Position numbers and translations under genes: made by a program. A DNA stretch of 64,000 nt. Source: Patellaria atrata CBS 101060. Its lineage: Eukaryota > Ascomycota > Dothideomycetes > Patellariales > Patellariaceae. The stretch is taken from positions 231,981 through 295,980 of the forward strand of contig MU006098.1 of assembly GCA_010093705.1 (NCBI GenBank). The letters are read 5' to 3'. Positions 11,261 through 23,707 of the stretch are shown piece after piece. The notes under the pieces are model-generated. The model was not told the DNA's origin and did not search any database. It worked only from the letters and a program-made list of their open reading frames with translations. The number at the start of each line of letters is the position of its first letter. Within the stretch, counting starts at the first letter, position 1.

Positions 11261-12842
11261 CTACGCATGATATACGAGATTCGGGCGGGTTAAACCTGCG
11301 CTTTCGTACTTAAAAGCCCCGTAGTCGAATCCGAGATCTGAAGTTGAACTGTCCTCATACTGATGCGTGGAATCAACATTAACGAGTGTGTCCGAATCGA
11401 TAGTATCATCATCCTTGTCGTTTATAGTACTAATAATTGGCCATCCGAAAGAATCTACGTGCCTCTTTGTTCTTTTTGGTGGTGCGCTGCTTTTTAGCAA
11501 AACGGGGGCCGCCTTATGGAAAATTTGGCGATATAACTTGGCAGTTGAAGCCATACACGGAATTATAAGTCCAATTGAGACTTCAAGAATTCTATTATTC
11601 GGGTAAGCGCGGCGAAAATGCTCCTTATTACGGTACTAGTGTACGAACGTAAGTGTGTAAATAGGAACTACCTGGTATGTAAAATCATTAAATCCATCAT
11701 ACATTCTTACTCGACATATAAGATTGAATATACTGCATATACATGCGCTGTATGCCTGGTTATTCTCTGGTATAGTCTGGTAACGTCGCAATATTACTGA
11801 TATAGGATCTCTTACCTAAGGCCGGACATAAAGATCAAATAGACACCTAATTTCTTCCTCAAGGGCGCCTTCAAACTCCATATTGCTGGAATTGGAATAA
11901 TGAGTATGTAGAAATCGGTAAAGACGCTTACCACACCTAGGGTTAAACTAGCACGGGGGACAGGCCCTTTGACGCCTGCACACGTTGGGCGTGACATTCC
12001 TGCTAGGTAATTTTCTCTACCATAACCCCCTACTGGTCTGCATAATACGGAAATCATGATCCCAGGAGCTAAATGCCCAATGAATGATATGATGATACCA
12101 GTGTATACGAGTGGTTTTGTCCATTTGAAAGGTCCGAATGCAGCGAGAATGAGTGAAAAGAGGGCCAACTTAATCAAGAACATAGCAGGACCACGCATCC
12201 CCATGAGAACGAAGGAGCCCTATTCTATATTTTAGTAGAGAGTTGACCGTTAATGAAAGCTCATTTTGGGGATCTCACAACAACTACGGGCTTGGTGAAA
12301 CCACCAAGTCTTACTTCCCATGCATGATAACCGTATACATCACCAGTAAAAGCTATATTATGAAGCAAAATTAGCAACGGTCGCTGTAATTCGAATAGTT
12401 AGAAACACTCCATGACTCACTAACAAGGTGAAAAGCTATGGTCAATACACCACTGAGCTTCGTCTTGGTCAGTGCACACAATCAGTCAGCAGTCCCAACT
12501 AAGTTAACTTACTTACGAGGCTTATTAAGTAGACATCTATACGCCGTTAGATTATTAAACACCACAAGAGATACCACTTACAATCATCCAAAGTAATTTT
12601 TTTCAGTAAATATACTTTTACGTATGCTCTGATACTTGCAAACACAACCGAAAATACTAGGCCTACGCTTGCGGCGACAATAACCGGCTGACCATGAAAG
12701 GTCGGGTTATCGAAGTCTGGAGCGATTCCCTTTTAAGTTATGTCAGTTCCAGATAACTCAATGAAAATGTTGTTAAGACCGTGATATAACTTACTGGTGG
12801 GGGAGGTGCTATCGGCAATTCACTGAAATCTTCATCTGCCAT
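11261..12842 (-). CDS. Rhodopsin-fold membrane protein, copy 2 (Pth11/SAT4-like)
   Basis: Tandem paralogue of the preceding gene with the same exon plan and an intact start. Exon 1 (12842-12795) reads MADEDFSELPIAPPPP; exon 2 (12729-12582) holds VIVAASVGLVFSVVFASIRA; exon 3 (12536-12517) is only 20 nt (VYLISL); then KLSGVLTIAFHLV and GYHAWEVRLGGFTKPVVV follow. The main exon (to 11812) has FLIKLALFSLILAAFGPFKW, TGIIISFIGHLAPGIMISVL and TDFYILIIPIPAIWSLKAP. The last exon holds VSIGLIIPCMASTAKLYRQI and a Ser/Asp-rich cytoplasmic tail. The W-x-L/V-R...TK segment and the IPIPAIW motif are characteristic of this fungal receptor-like group. Ligand and G-protein coupling are unknown. The two copies differ at many residues, so the duplication is not recent. 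Confidence 0.75.
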
Positions 12843-13640
12843 GGTCTAAACAATTCTTTGGCTAGGTTTCAAAAATATAGACGGAAGGAATGCGAATCCA
12901 GATTGTGTATGTATCATCGAGGGACTTGTTCGGAATTATCATAATGGAAAGCTTGAAATGACCTCTCCACCTTAGACTAGTGGTTATATAGTACGAAAAG
13001 ACTACTTGACTTCGGAGACATTTCTGAATCGAAAGTAATAAAGACTTGGGAATATCAACCCTTTGTTTATGTATCCAACAGATGATTATACTAATATGTG
13101 GTTTCTATAGGCAGTCTGTGGTGTCACTGCAACTGTTTAAACTGTCGAAAGTGCTGTGGTGCTGCCTCGCGAAGTTGTACAACTTGAGCTACGCCTGCCA
13201 CACCTCGAAATCATCATCCATCCAGGAGACTGATAACCCATGCATTAGTATATTGAATGGTTGATATTGCGTATTTCTGTTTAAAAAGAGTTAGTTATGT
13301 TCATATTTATAATTCACTACTCACAGATAAGATCTCCACACCATAGATATCATATTGACCCCGACAATTGGTTTCTTCTCAGCCCCAGTTACACCGAATA
13401 TATGTCTGCGTCTACGAACCTGTCGGTAGATCCTCTTCTGATATCTGCTCTTTCAGTTGTTTCACTTTTGCTACTAATATCCCGGTCGAATCGACAAAGG
13501 CGTCACCTAATAAACGCCTGGTTTTTGACATCAATTCTTGCTATTTGAGGATGATATCTTTAGAAACAAATATCCGCTTCCTGCTTTCCATGTTCAATGG
13601 GCGGGTTGCTAATAGCAAAATCTCCAACCTCATGAAAGTA
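12843..13640. other. Intergenic, no gene seen
   Basis: Promoter of receptor copy 2 and 3' flank of the P450 gene. Open frames at 13046-13661 are short, overlapping and without recognisable motifs. Confidence 0.45.
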
Positions 13641-15398
13641 TCAGCTGTCCTCCACAGTTAGAGAGACAGGGTTTGATGAATCAGTTAACACAAACGCCCA
13701 TCGATCTCCCGCTTTAAACTCTTTCCTTAACGAAACTCTGATTTTCAGATCCTCTGAAGGTTTTATGATCTGATCACACTGTCTGACTTCCTCTGATTTC
13801 GGTCGTGGCCAGCTCCCCTCCGTTGGTTGTAAATCAAAGCGGATCAACATCATAGTCGTGACAGCTAGAACTTCTGTGGTAGCAAAATGACGACCAGGAC
13901 ATAGAGTATTACCACCCCCAAAGGTTCTGAATGCGGCGGGATTGACACGTTTGTTTCCTACATCCTTGAGAAATCTTTTGTGGTTGAACTCAGCCACATC
14001 ATCCCCCCAGATTTCTTTAGATGCGTGGATGACGTTCGTGGGCATAATCAACGTCGACCCCTTCTTGAGTAGGTACCCCTCTACTTCGCAATCCTCCAAG
14101 ACTTCTCTGACTGGGAGACCAGAACCACAGACTCGGAGGACTTCTTGCCAGGTTGATGTCAAAATCGGACAGTTAACTTTCATGTCCGATAAGTCGATAG
14201 TATAAACGTTTGATCCATCTGGTCCCACGTCCTGAGAGATTATTCGTGCTATTTCGTTGCGGCAATCCTTAAGAACCGCCGGATCTGAGAACACGAAACA
14301 AAGCATCCAATATGTGGATGGAAAGGTGTTGGTCAGAGTTGCTAAGCTTCCACCGACTTCAAACCTCGCAATATCTTCAACTGTGATGTTGTGCTCTCTA
14401 CTATGTTGGTATCTTGCTTGAACTAAAGATGATCCTGACTCATGGGCTTTATTTCTAAAGTACACCTCAAAAGCGTCGCTGACCACTTTCCTTGCCCGGA
14501 ACGCAGATGGTACGGTATATCTAGGTGGTATTACATCTATGAAAAACCACATTACGTTCTGCTCAAACTTCCTACCACACAATATAGTTAGATGTGGGTA
14601 GGTCGAGGTGGACAAGGCAAGACACGTACCAAAACGCATCCGCGATCTTATCATCTCTGAAGGGATTTGAAGGCCCATAGTTCGATTCAGTAGTTGCTAA
14701 TGTCAACTCATGCCGCAGCCACTTATAGAGGTCGATTGTAATTGGGGTAGAAGCAGCAAGATCATCTACAGAACTAGCCACCCTAGAAACCATGACACGG
14801 TTCATCGCATCCAGGTCTGGACCTGGCATGAGAGGTGGATGGATAGCTTTGAAGAATGATAGTAAATAACTGGTGCTGTTTTCCTTGCCTAGTATATCGA
14901 AGTTCACGATATCATTTGCTTCTTTGCTGCTTCCACAAATCTTCTGTGAAAACTTTGCCGCGATAGTATTGAATGAAAGGGTCTGGACTTGACGCTGGAC
15001 GGCAGCTATAAGCTGTGGAGCGTTCACGATATACATCTTCGTTCCTGGTAATTGAAGGGTAAGCATAGGCGCTTTATGAATATCTCTAAACATATTATGG
15101 TTAATATTGCCAATTACGATAGTGTTTCAGGGTTCTAATACCTTAATCGGACATAGTAGTAAGAACTGTATTTGCTCATCCCGATGATATGTCCAATCAA
15201 AGGAATGCTACTTCTCGCTATTGGAGGCTCTCTCTCATCATGCTGAACAGCGAAATAACGATGTAGCAGTAAAAAAATGGTGGCTAAGATACCAATCCCA
15301 ATAGTAAAGGTAGTCTGCATTCTGATTGGAACAAATGTATAATCAATATAAGATCTTCTGAATGTTAGCGAGGCATCGGGTTTGATCCAAATCTTCAC
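13641..15398 (-). CDS. Cytochrome P450 monooxygenase
   Basis: Three exons (15398-15142, 15085-14630, 14571-13641) join without frame conflict into 547 aa. An N-terminal membrane anchor (FTIGIGILATIFLLLHRYF, about residues 30-50) is followed by a PLIGHIIG proline-rich hinge. Later landmarks are the I-helix region FEVGGSLATLTNTFPSTYW, the K-helix E-x-x-R in WQEVLRVCG and the haem-binding loop FGGGNTLCPGRHFA with the axial cysteine. The I-helix shows GGSLATLTNT rather than the common A-G-x-[DE]-T-T, as in CYP7/CYP8-like fungal P450s that do not follow the usual proton-delivery pattern. The tail after the haem loop is long (about 90 aa). It probably sits in the ER membrane; substrate unknown. No synthase gene is adjacent, so a biosynthetic cluster is not supported. 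Confidence 0.9.
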
Positions 15399-17153
15399 GT
15401 GGGAGAAGAGTTACTGGTTGAGTATGGGAACTGTATGCTATAATCAGTGAAGATACACCTTTCGAACTTCAGATAAAACCATTTGTAGGTTTCGTGGTCG
15501 TTGAAGTCCGCAGTTAAAAGGCCCAAGGGGTCCGCGCGGCGTGGGACGCCGTGCCGCTATGCATATAAAACGATCCTTTAGGGCCACCATCGCGGATAAT
15601 TTTATTCGCCAGAATTGTCAAACTAACATGATGAGGCAAATCCTGATTCCTGATTCCTGATTCCAACATTGGTAATCCACAAGCACATATCAACGTCCAA
15701 GGTCTATCTTTGGGGTAGATTTCTCATTATGCGGGCCTTCAACGAATTAAGAGGAAGTTTGTTAACAACTTGCGCAGATATTTCAGAGATAAACATCCCC
15801 CTCCAACTTAACATAAATCCAGTGGAGTCTGAGGACCAGCTTTTCGTTTCAATTGGAACGGTGTACAAGATTCGTTGAAGATGATCATTCTATCTTCCTA
15901 GTGGTCTGGACCAGTGGCGTTGGAGACTCATCTGCTCGTGTCCCTAATACAATTGATAAATACTGTCGCCGATTTACTCTAGTATGCTAATTAGAAAAGG
16001 TTAGCAAAGATCATATCAGCTTCTGATAAGACGATGAAGCAGATGAAGATATAGATAGGATCAAGAGGAAGGTGATGTCGATATTTGCGTTCCTCACTTG
16101 GCCAAAATCGGTCTAGTAGTTCTACTGTCATAGCTTCACCTTTTAACTTCACCTCCCCTCATAATTTCATCTTCCCTCGACAGTCATCAAGTATAATTAG
16201 AAATGTACAGTCATACTCATCCTCATAGCTGGTTTTGTAATTCGCTACCGACGTAGATAGACGATCTCTGACTTTTTCTCACTTGATGCCTCTGACACTC
16301 ATCGGCGTTGCAGTACGCTTCCTATACTATGATCGGTAGTCACTCCAATCAATATCTCGAACCTGTTTTCAATAAATGTATGGTGTAGGCACTAATTCTG
16401 TAGGTAGAGTGGAGTTGGAGGTCGTTTCCAGAGCAACCAAATTGCGCATACAGTCATACAATGACCTAGGAGTGCCATAAGAAGGGAACATCTCGTTGGT
16501 GCTGAAATATCTTCCCCATCCCTTGAAAGATAATTCCAATTATCCGAAAATCATTCACTATACTGTCAGCAAGTGGCTGTTGGTTGGAATACTAGTGGTA
16601 TCAGTTTTAGAGTAAGGACTTATTCGTATGATAGGTACATTACTTGTGTCTCTAAATCTCCTTCATACACACTAAGATATCCATGTTATAAAAAGAAAAT
16701 ATTCTTCTCCAAACTCTTCTCTTAATCATCTATCAAAGTTGAAAAAATCAACAGAAATTATGCTCCTATTAGGAGCGGCGATATGTCGATGACGAGACTC
16801 TAACTGTAAGGATATGACATAATATAATGCAGACCAAACCATTCAATTATGCTACCGCAACGGGAAACTTTTGAGGACTGAGCTTTCATAAATAGTGCAT
16901 ACCTGGTAGATGTCACGTGTATGGGGAATAAGTCAATGTTGGCCACCAATTGACAAACGGTGTTTACTTTGCAGAGAAATGGTTATTGTATCCTCACGCA
17001 TCGGGTTGCAGCCCAACAAGTAAGTCACATGAGCTTTTATCGTCGGAGGGGTACATGTTAATTTTCTGTTCCACATCTTTTCTCTTCATAACATCCTCCA
17101 AAATCTAGACTTCTCTACTTATCGACCATCAAACCAGCTTTGCCACGGAAGAA
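15399..17153. other. Intergenic, 1.75 kb, no gene seen
   Basis: Promoter regions of the P450 gene and of the gene at 17154, which diverge. A short direct repeat of an 8-bp unit (TCCTGATT, about three copies) lies at 15641-15664. No other repeat or coding signal was recognised. Confidence 0.45.
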
Positions 17154-18661
17154 ATGAGTTCATTCAAGGCCGTTTTTGACCTTGAGCAATATGTGCCACT
17201 TGTTATCCGCTGGCGGGATGATGCACCCACGACTGAAACCCTCCTTGTTCATCGTCGTGACCCTGATCCTATCCGCTGCATATCCGACATGGATGAGGTT
17301 GACCTAAACCCTATGGATCTCTGCTTGAGTCCGGAGTCGGCCAATCAGTTATTGGAGCTCATCAACCGAGCCAACGATTTCTTTGATCTGTTGAGACAAG
17401 CTGTTACCGAAAACATCATCTCCAAAGGCGAATACCTCCTGGTGATCCGCGATCACCATACGCATGCGATGGCGAAAGCTCTTCTATCTGCTCCAGCGCT
17501 CTTTACTTCTCATAGGTTGAATATGGTGATGGGTGGACCGCCGCTTTATCTGACCAGCAACCGTGCCAATGAAGAGCTTTTCGAGAGTTTCCGTATCGCT
17601 GCTGATCACATTCAAATCACCAAAATTGGGGTTGCGCGAGCGGCGGCGTATCTCCTCCGTTACAGGAGCCTTATACGTTGGACCCATAATGATACAGTCA
17701 TCCCTCTGCCGGATGAACAGGTCGATATGTTCATCTACGCATTTTGTCTTCGATACGTGACATTATATTTCACAAACGATGGTGGTTTCGAGTAAGTAGT
17801 ACAATCAAGATCAACACACTCTAAATACTAATCGTACGAAACAGTTGCGTAACCCCTCTAGAAATCGACGCAGAAGATGACCCATACCAACCAGTCGAAG
17901 CGAAAAACCAAATTAGAACCTTCGCCCTGACCTTCCGCGCCGAAAGTCCCTGCGCCCACGCCTTCAAAGCCCCAAAACAGCAGAACTGGTACACCTGGGC
18001 CACCCTCTTCACCGCAACCAGCCTCTCCCGCCTCGCCGGCGCCAACATCTCCGTCCCCGAGAAAATCCGCCCCGCCGCACACGAATTCCGCACGTACCCC
18101 CCAGGCGCGAGACCCGGACCCACGGTCCCCGGATTCGAGGACCCGGAGTACGACGAGAGCGCCTACGGCCCCGAAGGCTTCCCCGCCCCCGTGGACCCGG
18201 ACCACTTACCCACCGGTCATGCCGTATTCACCGCCGATTACACGGTCCTGGTGCGGGAGCTGTGCGATGCCGTACCCGCGAAGTTGACCCGTCATCTCAA
18301 CGGCGGCATGCCACCGGTCCCGCGCGGTTACTCGCCGTACAAGGTGTTCGCGCCGAGGGATTACGGAAACAAGGTTTGCTGGTACGAGTGGCTGGGGTGG
18401 GTGCGGAAGTGGGGAGGGGAAATCCACACGAACGCGGCTGTTGTGACGGTCATGGGGTTGATGGCTGGGTATGATGATGAGACTGAGGAGGGTTGCCAGG
18501 AGGCGTATCTCAAGATGCGCGCTATGAAGGACGCGGGACGGTTGAATGTGTTAGGTTATGTGTCCGCGGAACGGGATCCGTTGGATTGTTTGCCGCGGTA
18601 TCCGGAGCCGAGTGAGAACAGTCAGTATTGGTGTCTTAGAATTGTACTTCAGTGCGGGTAA
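17154..18661 (+). CDS. Hypothetical protein, two exons
   Basis: Family not recognised. Exons 17154-17791 and 17845-18661 join in phase 2 (GAGTAAGTAG donor, AAACAG acceptor) into 484 aa. The first exon encodes a mixed helical region (LSPESANQLLELINRANDFF, VARAAAYLLRYRSLIRW); the second starts DCVTPLEIDAEDDPYQPVEA and has a Pro/Gly-rich middle and a WYEWLGWVRKWGGEI segment. No signal peptide or membrane helix is evident. The second exon is markedly GC-rich with many GCC/CCC codons while the first is not. The open frame continues past 18661 in another phase to a Pro/Tyr-rich tail (18840-19044, PPPSPPWNPYAPVFY), so one or two more 3' exons are possible, for example splicing from about 18618 to 18722. 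Confidence 0.6.
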
Positions 18662-19013
18662 TGGGTTTGGGAGAGAAACGCTACAGTGCATGGTAGATCA
18701 TACTGTTGGTGCTTTTCTGTAGTACTTGACGGATGGTCGGATACCGAAGGTTATGCTTCCTTATATACCCCCTCACTCGCGATCAACCTGTGTATTCACT
18801 CACTATTAGATTGTGTACTGACTCGTCATATAGAAAACATGCACTACCGTCCCCGCCGCCGCTACGTTGACACCGCTCCTCCACCATCCCCTCCGTGGAA
18901 CCCATACGCGCCCGTCTTCTATACCACATCGACCTCTTACATTCCTCAAGATCAAAATCGCACCGATGGACGAGAGGGAGGCGATATGTTCGTGTACGGA
19001 TCAGGATTAGGGC

Positions 19014-19039
19014 AGGATGGGATGGGATGGGATGGGATG
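19014..19039. repeat. GGGAT pentanucleotide microsatellite
   Basis: About five consecutive GGGAT units. Continued on the next 80 bp by looser GGTGGAT/GGATGG motifs. Confidence 0.8.
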
Positions 19040-19275
19040 CAATAGTGGTGGATTGGGTGTGTTGGAGGTATGATGGTGGATGGTGGATGGTGGAGTTTGG
19101 GATGATGGATGAGTAAAATGGTCGGAATGAAGGTTGTGTATGAATGAGCATTGGCGATGAGATGGTTACATCAGACATAATGAGCAGAGTAACAGATGCA
19201 GTGAGATATCAAGCGCGAACGGCGCTAGTACCCCAGATCTGCAACCAATTCCATGTCCACATTCAGGTTCAGGTG

Positions 19276-19298
19276 CAGTACAGTACAGTACAGTACAG
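19276..19298. repeat. AGTAC pentanucleotide microsatellite
   Basis: Four to five consecutive CAGTA units. The unit includes GTAC, so the run is partly self-complementary. Confidence 0.8.
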
Positions 19299-21531
19299 CA
19301 TACCATCGCCCTTCCACTCAGCACCGACAGTTATCGACCGAAGTGACGAACCCATAAACCGCTACCTACCGTTTAGCAAACCCGGTTTCTCCGTTTTGCG
19401 CTCAATGAGATGAGGCGGTATATAATCATAATCAGTACCTTCTCCACCATCATCCACAATCCTTACTCCCAACCATAACATACCAGACTATACCAATCCT
19501 CCATTCATCTCATCCATCTCACTCAAATGAAACCCCTGAACATTTCCCAGCACCACTCATCCCACCCTCTCATCCTCATCTTCAAAAGTAAGATACATAA
19601 AGTATCTCGCCCCTCCCCTCTCCTCCATCCCTACCACCACCGTCTCAACTCAAGGACAGACAATACCTCAATCCCACACCGACATACCGCACCATACACC
19701 GAGCTAAATCGACATCGACATCGAAAGCGGCAAACACGATAAATGGCGGGGACTAGGTTAGCGTTCACCGAACTCAAACCTACCCTACCCTTGCTACGGA
19801 TCCCCCGCATTGGAGTCTATTCCTAGAATATTTTGCTATACTGTAGCTGCATCTATGGTATTTTTTGAGGCAGAGTGGGTCATAAGGTTGCTTCGGTATG
19901 GGTGAAGGGCAAGGGATGTGTTGATAATTGTGCAAATATTTTTTATTTTTTTTTTTTGGAGGAATTGGATAATAAGGGAGTCGGGAATCTTGCGGTTCTT
20001 TAGGTATATGAGGTGCTCGGCTTTCGCGTGTGGAGTTAGAAATACTTCAAAAGGGAATAGATGGTGAGGTAAGATGCAGCAAGAAAAAGGGGATGTGTGT
20101 GCGAAGAGGAGGGAAGGGTTTTGCTTCTACCGAATAGTTAAGCAGATGTTATTTTGAAGAAAGCGGTATCTCAGAGGGTAACTTCATGATCTCTGCTACA
20201 GACGGTGGAACTAAAGTACCTACCTAAGGTACCTTATAGCTTGGCTGCGGGAACGTATATTAATGCTGAGTCACGAGGCGAACTATAGCGCCTAATAAGG
20301 TATCGAAGTCGGCGAACATGCTAAACTACTGTGCAAGAATAACCAGTGCATATGGCTATTATCGTTTCGCGAAGAGAAGTTGACTGTGCGATGGAGATGG
20401 TGGGATTAGAGGACTCAATCGGAATCAGGCGTTTTGCTAGGTATAGACTATAGGGACGGTTTTGATATGTTTGGTGTATTCGTTGTAATGGAGCTGAAAG
20501 CGGTGATGAGATCTTTGTGGGCATACTCATGACTGTGAACCGGGCGAACTGAAAAAATGTGAGATGACATAATACTCGAAGATTGAAATATGGCTAAAAA
20601 GGATTGATGCGGAGTTCGAAACTGGCGCGCCTTAGAGCTACGATATATGATAGTTCTATTGATAACTTACAGCTTAACTAGAAGCACTAATTCTAGCCTG
20701 ACTGAACTCGGTCTAAAAAGGATGGCCAGGGAAAAATAGAACAACAACCGAACTACCTTTGAACACAGCCCTACACTCAAGACACAAATTCACGAATGCG
20801 AGCTAAATAAGAAGATTTGCGTCGCACACCTAGGGCAGAGGGAAACTTACAGCTGAAAGGAACGCAGGGATGATGCGGCGAACCCGGGGCTCGAAACTTT
20901 TTAGGGGGGGGGGGGAGGGGGTGTAAGCATAAGGGATCTGGATTACTATGAGAACCGTTTTCTGACGAAAGGGTTACTACGCCCTACTCGTTATCTGCAT
21001 CTTTAGAATAAGGATTGAAGGATGTGGAGTAAGGTACGCATGATGGAGGGAAAATCACGATGACGAGGTACTTGTAGGCCTTATTCATGGGATGGAGACT
21101 TGACAAAAGCTCCGTGGTAAACTTAACTCAGTTCTACTGTAAGCCGGGTTTTTAGCTGTAATTTGACACCGTAGACTTAGGTTGTAGGATAGGATGCCTT
21201 TCGAGTGCGATTGCCTGAATGAAGAATATAAGGCTTGCGGTGCTCGAGGAGAGAGAGATGGGGCAGAGCAGGATTTGGGGAGAGGTTCTATATAAAAGTC
21301 CGCAATGCGCAGCGGTCGGCTAGGCGAACGGTTTTGTTGCTTGAGGAGTGGGGGCGTGGGTGGGCATGCCTGGGGAACTAAGGAGCTCAGATTAAGAGAG
21401 TTATTATTACATTGTCACAACCGTTCAATATGCGCAAAATCATAGAGTAGAAGTAGAAAGCTTAATGAACCAAAGTAGAGTGTTCGATAAAGCAAAAGTT
21501 GGATGTCGAAAGCGGTGATCAGGTCGAGGTA

Positions 21532-21621
21532 GGGTGCAAGATACGCGGAGGGTGCAAGATACACGGAGGGTGCAAGATACACGGAGGGTGCAAGATACAC
21601 GGAGGGTGCAGGATACACGTA
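21532..21621. repeat. 18-bp minisatellite, five copies
   Basis: Five head-to-tail copies of an 18-bp unit (GGGTGCAAGATACACGGA); the inner copies are identical and the outer ones differ by one or two bases. Because 18 is a multiple of three, it creates repeating peptides in several frames, but no credible gene surrounds it. Confidence 0.9.
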
Positions 21622-22973
21622 GGGTGGTGCATTTTCTATTGCGACAGCCTCAAGTATGCAAATCGAGCTTGGCCTTCTGCAGATGTCGACAACTGCCCTG
21701 CATTAACATCTTAAGGGACAGCCACGGACATGAATGATGAAGCTGATGGGTTTTCTTGTGCGACCACCTCCTGCATCCAGAGCTTGAAGGCTGGCATGGA
21801 GAGACCGAAGCTGGTAGATCTGCTTGTTCTCCTCTTTCCTTTTCTGAATTTGATGGTGGAAACATTCTGAAATGGCTTTGATGTCTCTGAAGAAAATAAC
21901 AATATTTTAACAATAATGTAACTCGAGTCTCAAGAGGTAAAATTCGAGGCGAGGTCTTTGATTATTATGGATGGATGTTAGGCGAAGTTGAAACAGTTGA
22001 AACTAAAGAGATTCGCCAGGCGCCATCGAGTTCTCTGAGTGGACGCTTTTGGCTGATTTTGGCGCCCTTCTAGCTTTCAATTGGTGCCACCTCGCTCACC
22101 AGCTGACGATCACCGAGAACTCGAGAGACGGATGACCGCAACTTTTCGATCGATTGCATCCCATCGCCAACACAAGAGGTGATGAGAGCGATAAAGACGG
22201 GAGGTATCTCTCCGACAAGTAAATTCAACCATGACTGAGAAATTGCTTCGTAGGTAAGGTAGGTGGTTGAGGTATGCGGGAAGGGAAAAGGCGACTTCAT
22301 GTTCCAGGACTGTCTGAGAGTTGGAGGAGCGCCTTTGATTAACGAATGAGAGAGCTCGATTACGGACATGTTCCATGGTGGAAAAATATGCCAAATTGGA
22401 CATTTGCTAACTCGATAATCACTCCATGCCGCCTTTGGAGTTTAAAGCAGACGGGATGGGGAGGGGAGAAATGATGATGAAATGGAAACAGTACGGGGGA
22501 GAGTTAACGTTGAAGCGGTTAGTTATACTGTACACCTTGCTGATAAGCTGCTTCGAGTACTGTGCAGTACATACTAAGCACAACAGTCCACATCTCCCCC
22601 TCAACCAAAAGATTGTACATTTAGTTCTAAAGTAATTTGATGTGAAGTATTTGGGAATAATATCTTACAGAAGACACAGTGGAAGTCTTTTACCGCCAAT
22701 CTTACCTTAGGTTATGATTGATTATGACCAAAAGGTCACGATGAGTTTTTTTTTTTATTTTTTTTATTTTTGGTTGTATCTGTTGCGGTAAGAGCGATGA
22801 GTGGTTGTAGTAAGAGCGATCAATAAATGGTGTTGCTGAGCCTGCTGTTGCCTTTTTCAAGATGATCCCAGTAAGGATGTGTGGATCCACCTCCATTCAA
22901 GGCACAAGCTAAGGATGGACCGGGGTGACCCTTTCAACCTTCTGGCTCCCTCCGTGCCCGCGCCCAAAAGCCC

Positions 22974-23696
22974 ATGCTAGATGGATGCCAGCAGCCAAAG
23001 CAGAACATCCTCGACACACCACACCTGCCTGGGCTTGCACCAACACCATCTCTACACCTCACTCTTCACCACCTCACTACAAACTTTTCTTCTCTCCCAA
23101 CACAACACCTTTACCTCACCGCCTCTCCTCGAATTCTACCCGCTCAACTCTCATCTACATCTCTTCGAATATTTGGGAGTTTTATACCTTCACTGGCTAT
23201 CCTCATCGCTCGGCCCGTATTTCCCCGGCATCGTCCGCCCGGTGAAAATCACTCGTTCAAACGCCCCGTCGCTTCACGCCTTACTCTATATTCCTCCTCT
23301 GCTGCGACTGGCCGGGACGAGCAGCAATCCGCTTTCCTCGCTTTCGCATATTCACTACTTTTCGGCTTCTTGCGTCTACGCTTCGCAGAATTTCAACTGC
23401 ACGCATTCGACGTTGAGGAGGACCACCGTCCTTGCCCAGTGAGCTCGTCACCGGTCTTGTCGACAGCAACTCACGCGGAACACCTCAAACTCTACGACTT
23501 GGCCCAAACCAACAACGAAAATACCCAGGACATCGAAGCTCCTTTTATCCCCGCAATCTCAGTTCGTAACGTTGTTCTCCGCTCGACTTCTCGTTCTGCA
23601 TGGTTTCCATTATCTGGTTTCTATAACGCGGTCCTCGATCCGCTTGGACTGTCGCGTACCCATATCTTTAATCGAATCCTTTTGGAACATTTGTAA
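22974..23696 (+). other. Open frame in presumed MED15 5' leader
   Basis: A 240-codon frame ends 12 bases before the MED15 start. Its composition (His, Leu, Pro, Ser, Thr rich) is what CT/CA-rich leader DNA gives in any frame, and a second long frame overlaps it (22981-23442). I treat it as a 5' untranslated leader or upstream ORF rather than a gene. If transcribed it would be likely to reduce MED15 translation. Confidence 0.35.
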
Positions 23697-23707
23697 TACA
23701 GCTCAAC

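Larger units (their letters stand above)
18662..23707. other. Gene-poor 5-kb block
   Basis: No protein gene can be supported, apart from a possible extra 3' exon of the preceding gene (18840-19044). The block contains simple repeats: GGGAT units at 19014-19039, AGTAC units at 19276-19298, a G12-A-G5 run at 20904-20921, an 18-bp minisatellite at 21532-21621 and T-rich tracts at 22747-22769. The last 750 bases, immediately before MED15, are pyrimidine- and CA-rich, as expected for a long fungal 5' leader. Overlapping open frames at 22070-22403 have no recognisable motif. Confidence 0.5.

Noticed and set aside
13641-15398. Secondary-metabolite gene cluster around the P450
   Set aside because: No synthase, terpene cyclase or cluster regulator is present within the window; the exporter lies 45 kb away.
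21499-21737. Repeat peptides GGCKIH and RRVQDT as a possible repetitive protein
   Set aside because: They come from the 18-bp minisatellite in two frames at once, with no surrounding gene structure.
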